64,000 bases of DNA, from positions 116,255,947-116,319,946 of the forward strand of contig NC_080678.1 of the NCBI RefSeq assembly GCF_030445035.2, given 5' to 3'. Positions 23,211 through 36,402 of the stretch are shown here, in pieces (positions within the stretch are counted from its first letter, which is position 1; each line of letters begins with the position of its first letter). Source of the DNA: Dasypus novemcinctus (Eukaryota; Chordata; Mammalia; Cingulata; Dasypodidae). The notes under the pieces were generated by a model. It was not told the origin of the DNA and made no database searches. It worked only from the letters and a program-made list of their open reading frames with translations. Position numbers and translations under genes: made by a program.

Positions 23211-23960
23211 GTTATCTATTGCTGTGAAACAAACAATTGCAAACTAAGTGGTATAAAAAAAACCACACAATTTGTCATGCTCACAGATTCTGTGGGTCAG
23301 GAATTTGGACAGGGTACAGTGGGGATGGCTTGCCTCTGCTTCATGATGTCTGGGGTTTCAGCTGGCATGACTTGAATTCATAGGTGACTATAATGACTGG
23401 AATTATCTGGAGGCTTTTTCACTGACATGTCTGGTGATTGGGTTGGAATGAATCTAAGGTTGGGCTCCGGTGGGACCATTGACCAGCGCATCTGTACGTG
23501 GCCTCTCCACGTGCTTGGGCTTCCTCATAGCATGGTAGCTCAGAGCCTTCTTACACGATGACTCTAGGTGAGTATCCCAGCTGACAAGGCAGGAATCTTA
23601 TGGCCTTTTTTTTTTTTTTAATCTCATTTAATCTTTTTTTTTTGCCTTTATTCATTTTTAAAATATTACATTAAAAAAATATGAGGTTCCCATATACCCC
23701 CCACCCCTCTCACCCCACTTCTCCCCCCATTCTTATGGCCTTTTATGGCCTGCCTCAGGAATCACATAGCATCATTTCCACCATAATCTATGGTCAAAGA
23801 AGTCACCAGTATGCCTAGACTCTAAGGGAGAGGACAGAGACCCCTCTTCATGAGAGGTGGGTCAAATAATTTGAAGACATGTTTTAAAATTCATTCCTCA
23901 CTTGGTTCTTGTGAGGAGTAAAAGGAATAACATAGAAGGTGTTCAATAAATAGTATTCTC
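23211..23960. repeat. Old LTR/transposon-type repeat, split by a young L1 fragment
   Basis: TTGCTGTGAAACAAACAATTGC, GATTCTGTGGGTCAGGAATTTGG, GCATGACTTGAATTC, ACGTGGCCTCTCCACGTGCTTGG. Related wording occurs at 25,927-26,330. I recognise the family as a common ancient mammalian repeat but cannot name it with certainty. Confidence 0.55.
23611..23733 (-). mobile_element. 5'-truncated L1 3' end with TSD
   Basis: T-run, then AAATATTACATTAAAAAAATATGAGG and C-rich 3'UTR text, as at 41,355 onwards. TCTTATGGCCTTTT flanks it on both sides (about 23,597-23,610 and 23,733-23,746). A very short, recent L1 insertion. Confidence 0.85.
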
Positions 23961-24210
23961 ATAAGAATAATACAAAAGAAACCCAAAATAAATAGTATTC
24001 CCTATTCCCCTATCTCCTTTAGACATTTAAAAGATAAACAGAGAGAAAGAAACAGAATCAGACAGGAGGGGAGGAAAAGGTGAGAGAAGAAGAAGGAAGA
24101 AGGTGAAGAGGGCACACCAAGCAGGGCATGCCAGAGCAATCTGCACTCATGCCAAAAGGGAGGAACTAAAGTTGCCGAAGTAGTGAAAACTGCTTCTCTC
24201 TTTTCAGTCT

Positions 24211-25095
24211 TGTAGCAGTTTGACAATAGATATCTATTATGAATTCCAAAAATAGATATTGGATTATGTTTGTAATCTGGTCTGTACCTGGGCGTGATTA
24301 AGTTATGATTAGGGCTTTGATTGGGCCACATCATTAGGGGTGGGGACTCACAGATAAAAGGCATGGCAAAGGACAGAGTTGAGGGTTCTTAATGTTGGAG
24401 TTTTAAAATAAAGATTTATTTATTTCTCTCCCCACCCCCTGTTGTCTGCTCTCTGCGTCCATTCGCTGTGTGTTCTTTTGTGTCCACTTATATTCTCATC
24501 AGGCGGCACTGAGGATCTGTGTCTCATGTTTTGTTGGGTCATCTTGCTGCGTCAGTTCTCCATGTGTGTGGCACACCACTCCTGGGTGGGCTGCAGTTTC
24601 GTGCGGGGCAGCTCTCCTTGTGCAGGGGCCACCCCTTGCATGGGGAGCACCCTTACACGGGGGCATCCCTGCATGGGCCAGCTCACCACACGAGCCAGGA
24701 GGTCCTGGGTATCAAGCCCTTGGACCTCCTATATGGTGGACAGACGCTCTATCTATTGAGCCACATCTGCTTCCCAATATTGGAGTTTTGATGTTGGAAT
24801 TTGATGCTGAAGTCTTAAGCGGGAGCCCTGGGGGGACAGACGCATTCGCCTGATAGTCTACAGCTGATCTTGTGGAGAAAACAGAGGCTCTAAGCCCAGA
24901 GGAACTGAGGAAGTCTGAACCCTTGCAGATGTCTGCAGTCATCTTGCTCCAACATGTAGAATAGACTTTGGTGAGGGAAGTAACTTATGCTTTATGGCCT
25001 GGCAACTGTAAGCTCCTACCCCAAATAAATGCCTTTTATAAAAACCAACCAATTTCTGGTATTTTGCCTCAGCACCCCTTTGGCTGACTAATACA
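24211..25095 (+). mobile_element. Solo MaLR-like LTR with nested SINE
   Basis: Begins TGTAGCAGTTTGAC and ends GGCTGACTAATACA. Flanks AGTCT/GGTCT match 4 of 5 bases. The SINE at 24,405-24,775 interrupts it. Sequence is continuous with 55,710-56,236 (GCCACATCATTAGG..., ATAAAAGGCATGGCAAAGGACAG). Confidence 0.87.
24405..24775 (-). mobile_element. DAS-type SINE inside an LTR
   Basis: T-rich tail with GATTTATTTATTTCTCTCCCC, body GTGTTCTTTTGTGTCC, head GAGCCACATCTGCTTCCC. The duplication AATGTTGGAGTTTT / AATATTGGAGTTTT is at 24,391-24,404 and 24,776-24,789. Overlapping open frames of 90-127 codons are SINE text, not genes. Confidence 0.92.
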
Positions 25096-25099
25096 GGTC

Positions 25100-25920
25100 T
25101 TCGGTTCCATTCGGAATTATCACAGAGCCTGGAGAAATGATCCCTCAGTGTTAAATCTTAGAGTGGTGAACTGGGGTAACTAGGTAGCTTAGTGTTCCTT
25201 GGGAATTTTCAGAACTCCTCAAGAAAGAAATTAAGAGCTAACAGGGGAAAACCAAAGTCTAGAGCTTGAACTTTCTGCTGAAAGAAAATTCAGTTTTGCA
25301 ATTCAGTTCCACCCCTGTGCTATAGCATAAAAATAATTTTGTATTTGAGTGCGTAATTCCATCATGTCCTCTGAGGAAACTTCCCTGGAAAATGTTTATA
25401 TAGCTCTGATGGAAAGAGCAGCCCAATGAGGCAGAGAGACCAAATCAGAGGAGGGCAAATATGCTGCCAGGTTTGGAACCCACTCTGAGATCACAAATTC
25501 CAGATTTAAAATCCAACTCCAACCTTTTGTGGTCCAGGTTCCATTTACTCTTGGCAAGCTCACTTCTTTTGTTCACAAAGAGAGTAGAAGCTTTACGCAA
25601 CGCAGAGAAAGACTTCTCACATCAAATCACTCTCGCAAAGCCATAGGGAAGTGGTGAGTTTAAGTGAATCAGGAACTTAGGGCTTCTTTTTTTACCTGGA
25701 GTTATATAAGGGAACGTAAATTAAGGGGAAAAACTACTAAGGGAAAGAAATATGTGTAGTGTTTTAGACAACTTTGAGGCTGTCTTTTGAGTGAAAGTGG
25801 CTTCAGCATCACGTTGTAATGCTTTCTGTGGAGCCCATCAAGAGATGGGAGCATGTGGGTAGTGGAAACCAGATGAGACAAGCAGAAAGGCCCTGCTTAT
25901 CCAGGGGAAGGTTATAGGTG
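25100..25920. other. Unique non-coding sequence
   Basis: No repeat or gene recognised. Confidence 0.45.
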
Positions 25921-25926
25921 AAAAGG

Positions 25927-26330
25927 GATCTATTAGTCATCTATTGCTTTGTAGCAAATTACTCCAAAACAAGACAACTTAAAAAAAGAGAACACTTAAC
26001 TATCTCACGTAGTTTTGAGGGTCAGAAATTGCTAAGTAGCAGTTTAGCAAGGTATTTCTGGCTCAGGGTCTCTTATGAGGTTGTACCGACCAAAGCTGCA
26101 GACATATGAAGGCTTGATTGAGGCTGAAGAACTACTTCCAAAGTGGGTCACTCATGTGGCTGTTGACAGAAGTTTCTCACCAGATGGGCCTTTCCAAAGA
26201 AGTGCTCAGGACATATAGCAACTGAATCCCAGAGCAAATGAATCTGAAAGCGAGCAAGTGAGTGAATGCCGAAGGTAGAAGCCGCAGTCTTTTATAACCT
26301 AATCTTAAAGTGACATTCCATTACGTCTTC
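25927..26330. repeat. Old repeat, same family as 23,211-23,960
   Basis: CATCTATTGCTTTGTAGCAAATTACTCC, GGCTCAGGGTCTCTTATGAGG, AAGTGGGTCACTCATGTGGCTG, AGAAGCCGCAGTCTTTTATAACC. Family name not asserted. Confidence 0.6.
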
Positions 26331-26564
26331 CACTTTTTGTTGGCTGCAAACCAACTTTGGTACAGTGTGGGCAGGAACCACACCAGGGGTGAGTACCAGG
26401 TGGAGATAGCTGGAGGCTGGCTAGCACAGGTGAGGAGGGCCGCAGGGACAGGAGGGCGGTGGCGCTGGGTTCCTCCCCCCGAGGCTCTCTGGTTCAGAGA
26501 AGGCCAGCCTTGCCATGATCTGCAGCCCCATCTCTCCACCCCTACTCGGCTACAAACCCTCTGA

Positions 26565-26690
26565 GGTCAAGGGACCGTGTACCACTGCCTGACTTAGGCA
26601 CTGCCATTTCCCTGGTGCCAGGCTGAGGCTTGGCATATAGTCAGCCCTTGATAAATATTTGCTTGATTAATGAAACATATAGAAAAAAGA
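26565..26690 (+). repeat. L2 3' end fragment
   Basis: TGAGGTCAAGGGACCGTGTACC...GGCATATAGTCAGCCCTTGATAAATATTTGCTTGATTAATG. Confidence 0.75.
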
Positions 26691-26694
26691 CAAA

Positions 26695-28885
26695 AGCAGA
26701 TAAGATAAAACTGGTAAATTGGATTAAGGGTACTAAATTCCAGGCTCAGGAACTTGGACTTGTATGTAGGCAGTGGGAGACCGCTGGGGCAGGGCCCCTC
26801 TGAGACTGTTCACCTGCTGCTCTTGCTGCTTGCTCTCTGAGGAACACTGTTGTCTGCTCCCCTGCCCAGAATGCTGGCTGGTTCAGGAAGGGTAACTGAT
26901 AATAGAAAATGTCTTGGAGGAGGCAGGGTGTATGTGTGTGTGTTCATGCTCATGTGTGTAGAGTCAACACACACTCTGGTGGAAGGAAAACATTCCAAGG
27001 AGGCAAGAAGGAAAAAATAAATGAGTGGAGATTCAAAGACATTTTGGGGCCGGGAAGAGGGACCTTCTAAGGCAACAGGGACAAGAGAAAGAAGAGAGGG
27101 TGAGGGAGCTTTGTGCTGCCTTGGAAAGCTGTGAGGAGTGGTGAGGGAGAGGGGAGATATCTTAGGGAAGAACTGCTCGGTTTCAAGGAACAGAAACCAC
27201 TCGCATTGGCTCAAGGAAAGAGACATTGATTGGAAGGTCAGGGAGTTTGCAGACCTTGTTGTTGCCCAGCTCGGTTCCTCTCAGCGCTCACCTCTAGGCC
27301 ACCAGAGACTGCTTACTGCACGCCCCGGACTCTGCCTGAGGGCTTTGTTCTGGCTGCCTGAGCAAGGCCTCTGCACAGGGCAAGTGGGCAGTGCCAGCGA
27401 GTTAAAGGCTCAGCTGGGCTGGGAAGCAGCTTTCCACCAATGTCAGAAGTGGGGGTTGTGGGTAAACATCCCTGCTTCCTCACCCCTCAGTTGGGGTAAC
27501 CCGGAGGCATCTTCTAGAGATTCCAAGCAGATACATGCTGGAGTTGTCCACAGAAGTAACTTAACAACTGAATAACACCCTTTCGTGACTTCCCCCACTT
27601 CCTTGTCTCACTTCCTAATTCTCTACCAGTGTTTTCTGGCATCACCTCGTAAAAAAACTATTTGAATTTCCTTTTCAGGCATTTCACAAAGCACAAGCAG
27701 ATGTCAGTCAGCCTTTAGGTCTTGCTTGGAGATGAAAGAGAGGGGCTGTTTTTCCCAAGCCCAGAGTCAAGATGAAGCCTCAACAAGACATTTATTATAG
27801 TATAGTTTTGCTGGGTACGACATTAGCGAAGTTTCTTCTCCATCAGATTTCCAATCTGCCTTCCATCTCCTAGTCTGGTATAGGTATTGTCTTCACTCTG
27901 GCACAGTTGCCACTTAACTCATCACTTATACCTGATGGGTCTGAAAGAACTTCATCAACTGTAAAGTTACAAACAGCTGGAACAGGTGAGGCGGAGGAAG
28001 AAGAAAAATGAGAGGAAAGAAGATGGAGAGGCTAGAAAGTAGAACGTGTAGTGCAGAGTCAGGCAAAGAAGGCAACGGCAGGTGGAAGGAGGTGGGGAAT
28101 TGGTCTTCTACTGTTAATAAAGTGGCAGAGCTTGGGCACTGAGGCTCTGCAGGAAACCAGTGTTGAACTAAGGCCGGTGAGAAGCAGGACCCAGGGCTCT
28201 TTTTAACCAGTTGTTCAATGCTCCTTGATTTCATATTGGGTAAACCCTTGCAGCAGGCCGGCATATGGAAGTCTGGAGCTGCTGGGCTGCACAGAGCTGT
28301 GCAGAACAACACTGTGAGCTGTTTCTTGCCTTTCCTTCCTGTATCCAACAGGCATTGAGAGGGTGGCTCTGAGGACCTGCAGAGCTGGGTTATTGTTTTA
28401 CCCTGGGTGTGCAGCACTGAGAGTGGTTTAGCTAGGACACCTCCCTGGAGCTGACCTGCAGAACATCAGGCACCCTGTTTTCTTCAGTGCTCAAACCCCT
28501 GGATGGGACTGGGGGTGGAGGCGGAGGGAGTAGGCTGGAGAGTGGAGAGTTGGCTTGCCTTTAAATGTCAGCAAGGCTGACCTAGCTGGGCTTTCTGGGG
28601 AGATAAGGCTTGGACTGCAAAGGCAACTGGCCAAAGAATGCAGGGTTGGCTGGGGAAGAAGGCTCCTGTAGCCCTTTCCCCCAAGGAGCCTTTGTGTTTC
28701 TTTCCTTTCTGGAATCCTCCAGCCAGATTTGCACCGGAAGAAAAAGGAGCTGTTTGCTGCTTCCCCAGGTAGGGAAGCAGGGAATCAATCACCTATACAC
28801 AGAGGAAACAAGCCAGGCAAGGGAGGGCTAAAGGGCCCAAACCTCAGAGTGAGGCCATTTTAGGGCAGGAAAAGTCTTGACTGCA
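26695..28885. other. Mostly unique sequence
   Basis: No exon recognised. 27,150-27,560 resembles an old repeat (CAAGGAACAGAAACCACTCGCATTGGCTCAAGG) but I cannot name it. Frames such as 27,138-27,575 (+) and 27,926-28,417 (-) have no domain or splice context. Confidence 0.4.
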
Positions 28886-28889
28886 TTCA

Positions 28890-28985
28890 TTCATCATTTA
28901 CACGTTCCTCAACTCACAAGAATTTATTAAATGCCTTCGAGGTGTCAGACCCTGTGCACAGCTCTGAGGATGGCCAGATGCACAC
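28890..28985 (-). repeat. L2 fragment
   Basis: ATTTATTAAATGCCTTCGAGGTGTCAGACCCTGTGCACAGC, the reverse L2 3' end. Confidence 0.6.
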
Positions 28986-29224
28986 GGCTCCCCGACTCAT
29001 ATGTCAGGTTGCTGCCATGAGGAGAGATCACCCACTGTGGTGAAACCAATGTTGTTCTGTTCCCTGAGAGGCAAATTACAATTGCTCAGGCACAGGAGGT
29101 AGATGTGTCTTCCCAGACTGCTGTGTGTGGAGGGGATGAGCCGACAGGGAGGGAGGCCCTGGCAGGAGCTGGTGGGTCTCACTTTCATTTCCATTGCCTG
29201 AGCCCCGAGAGAGGCACATGAGTG

Positions 29225-30345
29225 TCTTTATTTTTTTAATTTTTTTTTTATTTTAACTTTCATTGTGAAATATTTGCAATCTTACAGGATAGTTGCAAAA
29301 TTAATACATTACCCATAGAGAGAACTCCAATATACCTTCCACCCAAATTTCAACTTTTAACATTTTGCCTCATTTGCAGTATCGTTCTATCTAGCCACCT
29401 ATCTATGCATCCATCCATCCGTCCATCTATTTTCTAAATATTTGAAAGTAGGTTGTATACATTATGCTCCTTGAACACTTACTACTTCCCTGTACATTTC
29501 CTAAGAACAAAGATATTCACTTATGTAGCCACCATAAGTAGAAATATCAAAATCAAGAAATTTAACATTGATGTAACATTTACTATTTATATTCCAATTT
29601 TTTTTTTGAATGTCCCAGTAATATCCTTTTGGGCATTTTCTCTCCCATTATTAGATCCAGTCCAGGATCTTGTATTGCATGTAACTGTCATCAGCTCTTT
29701 AGTTTTTCTCTTTTTAAAATTGTGGAAACATATATACCACTTAAACTTTCCATCTCAACGCCTCCCAAGCATATCATTCAGGGATATTAATCACACAGTG
29801 TGCTACCCTCACCACCATCCTTTACCAGAATGTTCCCATCACCCCAAACAGAAACCCTCAACCTGTTAGGGACTAACTCCCCATTCCCCCTGCCTTCACT
29901 TACTCCCACAACCTGTACTCTACTTTCTGCCTCTATGAATTTGCATATTCTAGCTATTTCATATAAGTAGAATCACATAATAGCTGTCTCTCTGTGTCTG
30001 ACATTTCATTCAGCATGATGTCTTCGAGGTTCATCCATGTTGTAGCACATTATCAGAACTTCATTCCTTTTTACAGCTGAATAATATTCCATTGTGTGTG
30101 TATGTTGTGTGTGCTTGTGTGTATATACACAGATCACATATTGTTTATCCATTCATCTGTTGATGAACACGAGGGTTGCTTCCACCTTTGCTTATTTTGA
30201 GTAATGCTGCTATAAACATACTCAAGTATGTCTTTGAGTCCTTGCTTTCAGTTCTTTAGGGTATATACCTACCAGTGGGATGGCCAGGTCATATGGGAGT
30301 TCTGTGTTTAACTTTTTGGGGAACCTGCCAGGGTCTTTTCAAGCA
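29225..30345 (-). mobile_element. L1 3'UTR, ancient type
   Basis: CTTTCATTGTGAAATATTTGC, AAGCATATCATTCAGGGATATT, CATCCATGTTGTAGCACATTATC, CTGAATAATATTCCATTG, TATCCATTCATCTGTTGATG, GGTATATACCTACCAGTGGG: the reverse of an L1M 3'UTR. Contains a GTGTGT-rich run at about 30,095-30,125. Confidence 0.85.
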
Positions 30346-30573
30346 TGTTCCTTTTACGTGAGCAAATCTACCTATCTGCTTCTGCAGAAAGCACCAGCTT
30401 CCCTTAATAGACTGGGAGAGGCTTGTGGGGTGACATATTCTTCCTTCCCTCCATTCTTTCTCTTCCCTTTCCTTGTTCCAGTATTTACTGAATGTCTAAC
30501 AGCAGTCTGGCACTCTCCTAGGTGCCTTCTTAACATTAGTTAAGGAGAAGTCATGTTTTCTAAACACCAAATA

Positions 30574-30969
30574 GGTGGCAGACTTGGCCCAGTGGTTAGG
30601 GCATCCGTCTACCACATGACCGTCTGCAGTTCAAACCCCGGGCCTCCTTGACCCATGTGCAGCTGGCCCATGTCCAGTGCTGATGCACGCAAGGAGTGCC
30701 ATGCCACGCAGGGGTGTCCCCCGCGTAGGGGAGCCCCACATGCAAGGAGTGCATCCCTAAGGAGAGCCGCCCAGCACGAAAGAAAGTGCAGCCTGCCCAG
30801 GAATGGCGTGGCCCACACGGAGAGCTGACACAACAAGATGACACAACAAAAAGAAATACAGATTCCTATGCCACTGACAACAACAGATGTGGACAAAGAA
30901 GATGCAGCAAATAGAGAACAGACAACCAGGGTGGGGGGTAAGGGGAGAGAAATAAAATAAAATAAAATA
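30574..30969 (+). mobile_element. DAS-type SINE, perfect 13-bp TSD
   Basis: Head GGCAGACTTGGCCCAGTGGTTAGGGC, AGTTCAAACCCCGGGCC, long body with GAGTGCCATGCCACGC, tail (AAAAT)n. TAAACACCAAATA is perfect at 30,561-30,573 and 30,970-30,982. Confidence 0.93.
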
Positions 30970-30989
30970 AACACCAAATATCTGCTGTC

Positions 30990-33125
30990 CTTCCTCTCCC
31001 TCTCGGCTGCATGAGCTGGGTGGAGATGTTTTCTGTCCTTTTTCTCTGCCTCAATTTGATTTGCTGGTGACATGAAAGCTGGCCTTTGGGTCCCTCCTTG
31101 GGACAGTCCCCACCCAGCCCTCCTTTTTGCACTTTCTCTGGCACAGGATGGGTGGAATGTGGCTGAGGCACAGAGTCCTGCTCATCTGTGCCTGTGTCAC
31201 CCCATTAGCAATTTGGCCCCTTCAGGGCCTCTGGGATCAGGCTCTCTGGAACCAGGACTCTTTCATACTTCCCAGAGGCGAGCAAAGCCACTCCAACCTT
31301 CGGGATGCCAAAGGTTGCCTCTCCTGTGGCTCCGGGCTCAGTAGCCTACCTACATCTTTTTTTTTTTTTTTGGTTTGTTTCTGCCTCAGGCATATTTTCT
31401 CTGTAATTTTTGGAACCCAAATATAAGGGAAATCTCATTTTCTCCATTCTGACTCATTTACAATTAAATACACTTGTTCCCATCTGTGTCTGTATACATC
31501 TGCATACATTTGCTATAGCATCACCCTTAATTTTGGAAATGATGTGGCTGGTGCTATTTTTACCCTGGCTGCCAAATTGGCTGAGAAGACCAGTGGGTGA
31601 TCCAGGGATGACCCCCACCCTGGCCTGTCCCTGGGGGAGGTGGTGACATTTCTCCCATGGACTGGACATGCAGACCCCAGGCTCCTGGGTGGTACTGGTC
31701 TTTGTGGCTGCTTGTCTCAGCCGCCAGGACTGAGCATGATCCTGTCCATCTCAGCAGGAGGCCTCACTGCCCACAGAGATGAGACAGCCTTCCTATGCTG
31801 TTTGCTGGCAGCTGCTTTACCAAGCACTGAACTTGGAGGTGGGGGTGGGGGCTTTGGTGACTCTCACGTCTGCTGAGGAAGCACTGCCAGGCCATCTCGG
31901 CTCCATCCCCTCTATGCCTGGGAGAAGTAAGGTGCTCTTTACTCTTCCGAAGGATGCTGTGGCCTCGTGCATGGGTACTTTCCACACCTACCTACTTAAA
32001 AATACCACACTGTGATTGTCAACCTCATTCCCCCCCCCCCAAATCCAAGTTACATTGTATTCACAATTAATGAGATGGTGGTACCTGTCAGCACACTTAG
32101 AGCCTTTCTGATATTATCTCATTGAGTTGTTTTATTTATAACCGTATGCTAAAATAGAACGCCAACAAGAATTACGGGATGCAGAAAACAAGATGTCAAC
32201 TGCTGCCAATCAAAACAAGCTAATATCAAAACAATATTTGAAGCAATTCTTATTTTCTGCTGACTTTGAGAAATTTTGTGACTGGACAGTGCTGTGGCTG
32301 GTGCTGGTAAATAATTCGGTTCTACTCAGGGAAAGGCTGGGCTTTCATGATATTTCTGCATCAGTTTCCAGACATACTCCATTTGGAGCCAAGTGCGCTG
32401 TAAGAGCAGTTTCCTCCTGGCCCATCTTTAAGGATAGCATCTTCATCATCATCATCGTCATCAAACTTCAGCAATCATCAGCAACAGCATCATCCAAAAG
32501 GCCTTTCTTAAAAGCAACTATTTGTACATTTTGCTGTTCTGTATTTTAGACAATAATTACACAGATTTCTAAAAGCTTAGCAACTACAGCTTTGGTGAGC
32601 ATGGTAAAGGCTCCCCAGTAAGGGTACAGAATAAAGGCACAGCCATACAGCACCTTGCTCCTGGTGGTGTCTCTGTGGGCAGGCTGCTGGACCTCTCAGA
32701 CTCACTGGCAGGATGTTAACTACTTTCCTTCCTCTTGGACCCCAGTGAGAGAAGTTTTAAGGAAGCGTTTAATGGAGTGGGAAGCACTGTGCAAGGTTTA
32801 GCTGGTGCTTTTCCCCGACCTCTTTGTTTGGTCCTGCCTACTTGAATAGTGAGACCCCTCCTGCATCTCTCACTAGTGAATTACTGGCTCTCACCCACTT
32901 GGAAGTGCATGAAGGATGAGAAGCAGAGTCTTTTAGGCCATGTCCACCTGCTTTTGCTCTTAGTTACCAGAATTTAATATAGCATTATTTTCCTGGTTTG
33001 GCCAATAAGAAGGGGCTGCCTCTCTGCTGTAGATTTAGGTTTGTGATAACCCCTCCTACCATTGTCATAAAAAAGACCATGGTTTTCTAATCTATGTTTC
33101 TCTGAACTACATCTTGCTATCTGGT
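30990..33125. other. Unique non-coding sequence
   Basis: No gene found. It contains a T-run (31,357-31,372), a C-run (32,030-32,040) and an ATC-rich stretch (32,440-32,465). A 118-codon + frame (32,193-32,549) includes this simple repeat and shows no domain. Confidence 0.45.
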
Positions 33126-33126
33126 C

Positions 33127-33240
33127 AATCAATCAACCTTAGTGGAGCACCGACTGTGTGCTGATTATTGTGCTAGGGATAAGGAAGTGAATGGGTGCCT
33201 TTTTTCAGGAGCTCACAGGTAGGGTAGGCAGCTGACTGCA
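33127..33240 (-). repeat. L2 fragment
   Basis: GGAGCACCGACTGTGTGCTGATTATTGTGCTAGGGATAAGGAAGTGAATGG. Confidence 0.65.
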
Positions 33241-33484
33241 GCTGCAAGGCTCATCTTGTCTTGATAGAGGTATGTTCCAGGGTTGACTATCTGGAAGGAT
33301 TTCAGAATCTAGAAGAAAAAGGAAAATGAGTGTGGGGGGGGAATGTTGGTGATATTCCAGGCTGAAGGAATTCGGGGCCTCAATTCACAAGGCAGGTCCG
33401 AAGACCCCCACAGACCTCCATTTGTCTAAAGCTTAGGGAGTGAGTATAGGAATGGAGTGAAATGAGGCTGGGAATAAAGGCCAG

Positions 33485-33930
33485 GACCATTCATTCATTC
33501 ATTCTTTCATTCATTCAGCATCTACGATGTGCCAGCCATTGTTCTAAGTACTAAGGTTAAAACAATGAGAAAGAAAGATAAATCCCCAATGTTAGGCTCA
33601 ATTCTAGAGGGAGAAGACAGACAATAAGCAAGAAGGAAACATAAATGATAATTTTATATGGTGATGTGCTATTAAAATAAACAAAAGATTAATGGGTTAG
33701 TAATGAGTAGCCAGCTCCCTGTGAATGCTGGTCAAGCAAACCATTTTGAGGGGGTAATATTTGAGTTGAGACCAGAATTGTGAGAAGGAGCCACCATGAG
33801 AAGATCTGAAGAAAGAGCTTCCAGGCTGGTAGAAAGGAACAGATCTTAAAAGGCTCGGTACTACTCTTTCCCTCAGGCCAAATTGTTTAGGTTTTATCCT
33901 GTAACAAATGGGAAGCCATGTGAAGTTGGG
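33485..33930 (-). repeat. L2 fragment
   Basis: CATTCATTCATTC, ATGTGCCAGCCATTGTTCTAAGTACTAAGG, GAGAAGACAGACAATAAGCAAG, TATTTGAGTTGAGACCAG, AATGGGAAGCCATG. Confidence 0.8.
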
Positions 33931-34645
33931 AGGACCTGCCTAGATCACAAATTAGAAAACTCACCTGATCCCCTGGGCCTCAGTCTCAGTGAACACCTTC
34001 TCCTCCACCCTCTAACTCTAAAGACGCTTGGAGGACAGGGAAGTCAGAAGGCACTGTCCAAAAACCAGGGGGAAAAGGGCTTTGGTCCATAGAGTCAGAG
34101 TTTGTTTGAAAGTAGTTCATGGTGAGAACAAAACTGCTGAAGGCAGTTTTGATCTTATTTTAAGTAAATTAATGAGGAAGAATAAACCATTGAGCTCTAA
34201 GTGGTCCTTGCCTGTGTACTGCATCACTGTCCATTAGGCAACAGAAATGGGTCCCTGTTGAGCTCAGTTCTAGAGACATTCGTGGTTTGGTGCTCGGCAT
34301 AAGGAGCAGATGTCTTCAAAATCCATGACACCTGCAGTGCACAGGCTGGGCCACTGAAGAGGCAGCAATGAGATGGCCAATGGTATTTGCTAATCTGGCC
34401 TTCCCTCAACCCAGAGAAACTTACCAAGAGGGATTTCACGGAGGATTTGCTGTGTTAGATAAAGGCCCCTTGTGGAGCGTCACCCAGCCTCCCCTCTGTG
34501 GCCGAAGCAGTCTCAAATATTCCTTTTGGCCCTGTCACTTTCTTGCTGCCCTCAAGATAAAATTTAAAAGAATGTCTTAGCATGGCACAGTTCTGATCCT
34601 GCTCACTTCTCCACCTTTTTCACCATGCCATGTAGGCCCACTTTA

Positions 34646-35117
<472 letters not shown>

Positions 35118-35639
35118 TCACGCCTTTGCACAGGCCTTGCTGGAATGCCTCTCTCTCCTCTCCAACTCTCCTCATCTGGCTAACTCCTACTCATCCTTCA
35201 GGACTCAGCTTAAATGTTAGAAGGCCTTTCCTGACCCAGAGAGTTTTGGCAGGAGCTCACTGGGGCCTTAGCACTTTCCCTTTTTACCTACTTTACTTAC
35301 TTGCAGTTCATTCTTCAGACCTCAGCTCAAACAGCTTCTCCTGAGTCCTCCTGGACTATACCCCAGGCTTACCTCTTAGCCACTCTCATGTTATTTTTCT
35401 TGCAATGGGTAATGATATGTCACTGACAGTGTCTGATTAATGTCTTTCTCCCCCACTTATCTGTAAATGCTGTGAGGGTATGTGCTTGTCTATTCACTAT
35501 TTTATCCCAAGAGCTTTACACATAAATATTTATTAAATGAATGAATGAATGAATTCCTCTGGGTTCTCTTAACACATGGAAATTACCCCAGCACAGCACT
35601 TAGCTCATTACACTAAAAGGGCACACGTACTTCTTTGTT

Positions 35640-35780
35640 TTCCCAGCTGACCTGTAAGCTCCTTGAAGGGAGGAATAATGGTTTACCCACCATGATTTCC
35701 CAGTGCTTGCACAGTGCCTGGCAATTAGGCACTCAAAAAATAATTTTGACTAGACACACAAATGAATGAATGATAACAGG
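35640..35780 (+). repeat. L2 3' end fragment
   Basis: GTAAGCTCCTTGAAGGGAGGAATAATGG, CTTGCACAGTGCCTGGCAATTAGG, AATGAATGAATG. Confidence 0.75.
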
Positions 35781-35837
35781 CATGCATTCATGTTCCCTTA
35801 CACTTCATTCTTCATATAACAGCCTAAGTGACTTTTT

Positions 35838-35878
35838 TTTTAAATTGTGAAAATATCTTTATTATTTTTTTAAAAGAT

Positions 35879-35917
<39 letters not shown>

Positions 35918-36307
35918 TTTCTCTCCCCTTCCCCCTGCCCCGGTTGTCTGTTCTCTGTGTCTATTTGCTGCGTCATCTTCTTTGTTTACTTCTGTTCTGT
36001 TGTCAGCGGCATGGGAATCTGTGTTTCTTTTCGTTGCATCATCTTGATGTGTCAGCTCTCCGTGTGTGCGGCGCCATTCCTGGGCAGGCTGCACTTTCTT
36101 TCGCGCTGGGCGGCTCTCCTTACAGGGTGCACTCCTTGCACATGGGGCTCCCCTACGTGGGGACACCCCTGCGTGGCAGGGTACTCCTTGCCCGCATCAG
36201 CACTGCGCACGGGCCAGCTCCACATGGGTCAAGGAGGCCTCGGGTTTGAACCGCGGACCTCCCATGTGGTAAACGGATGCCCTAACCACTGTGGCAAGTC
36301 CACTTCC
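35838..36307 (-). mobile_element. DAS-type SINE with long (ATTT)n tail
   Basis: The tail expands to about ten ATTT units (35,878-35,921), then CTCTCCCCTTCCCCC, body and head GGCAAGTCCACTTCCCC. CCTAAGTGACTTT flanks at about 35,823-35,835 and 36,308-36,320. Frames of up to 162 codons here are SINE translations. Confidence 0.9.
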
Positions 36308-36332
36308 CCTAAGTGACTTTAAAAAAAATTTT

Positions 36333-36358
36333 TTAGGAGGTACTAGGGATTGAACCTT
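36333..36358 (-). repeat. SINE head fragment
   Basis: TTTTAGGAGGTACTAGGGATTGAACC is the tRNA-like B-box part of a DAS SINE, isolated. Confidence 0.6.
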
Positions 36359-36402
36359 TTTAAAAAATACAGACCAGATCATGTTCATGGCACCCAGGGG
36401 TT
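36358..36402 (+). repeat. L2, left part of a copy split by the HAL1-like element
   Basis: CAGACCAGATCATGTTCATGG... continues after 40,315 (CTTAAAGTAAAACTTGAACTCC), as in an uninterrupted L2. Confidence 0.65.

Noticed and set aside
27138-27575. 145-codon + frame
   Set aside because: Looks like part of an old repeat; no domain or splice context.
32193-32549. 118-codon + frame ending in an Ile-rich run
   Set aside because: The Ile run is an ATC simple repeat; the rest has no recognisable domain.
35878-35921. (ATTT)n as an independent satellite
   Set aside because: It is the expanded A-rich tail of the SINE at 35,838-36,307.
35828-36316. 162-codon + frame and related frames at 24,470, 38,517, 43,564, 44,054 and 52,506-52,946 with similar residues (e.g. 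AFLRVCGAIPGQA-like text)
   Set aside because: The shared protein-like text comes from the same SINE body in many copies; no gene structure.
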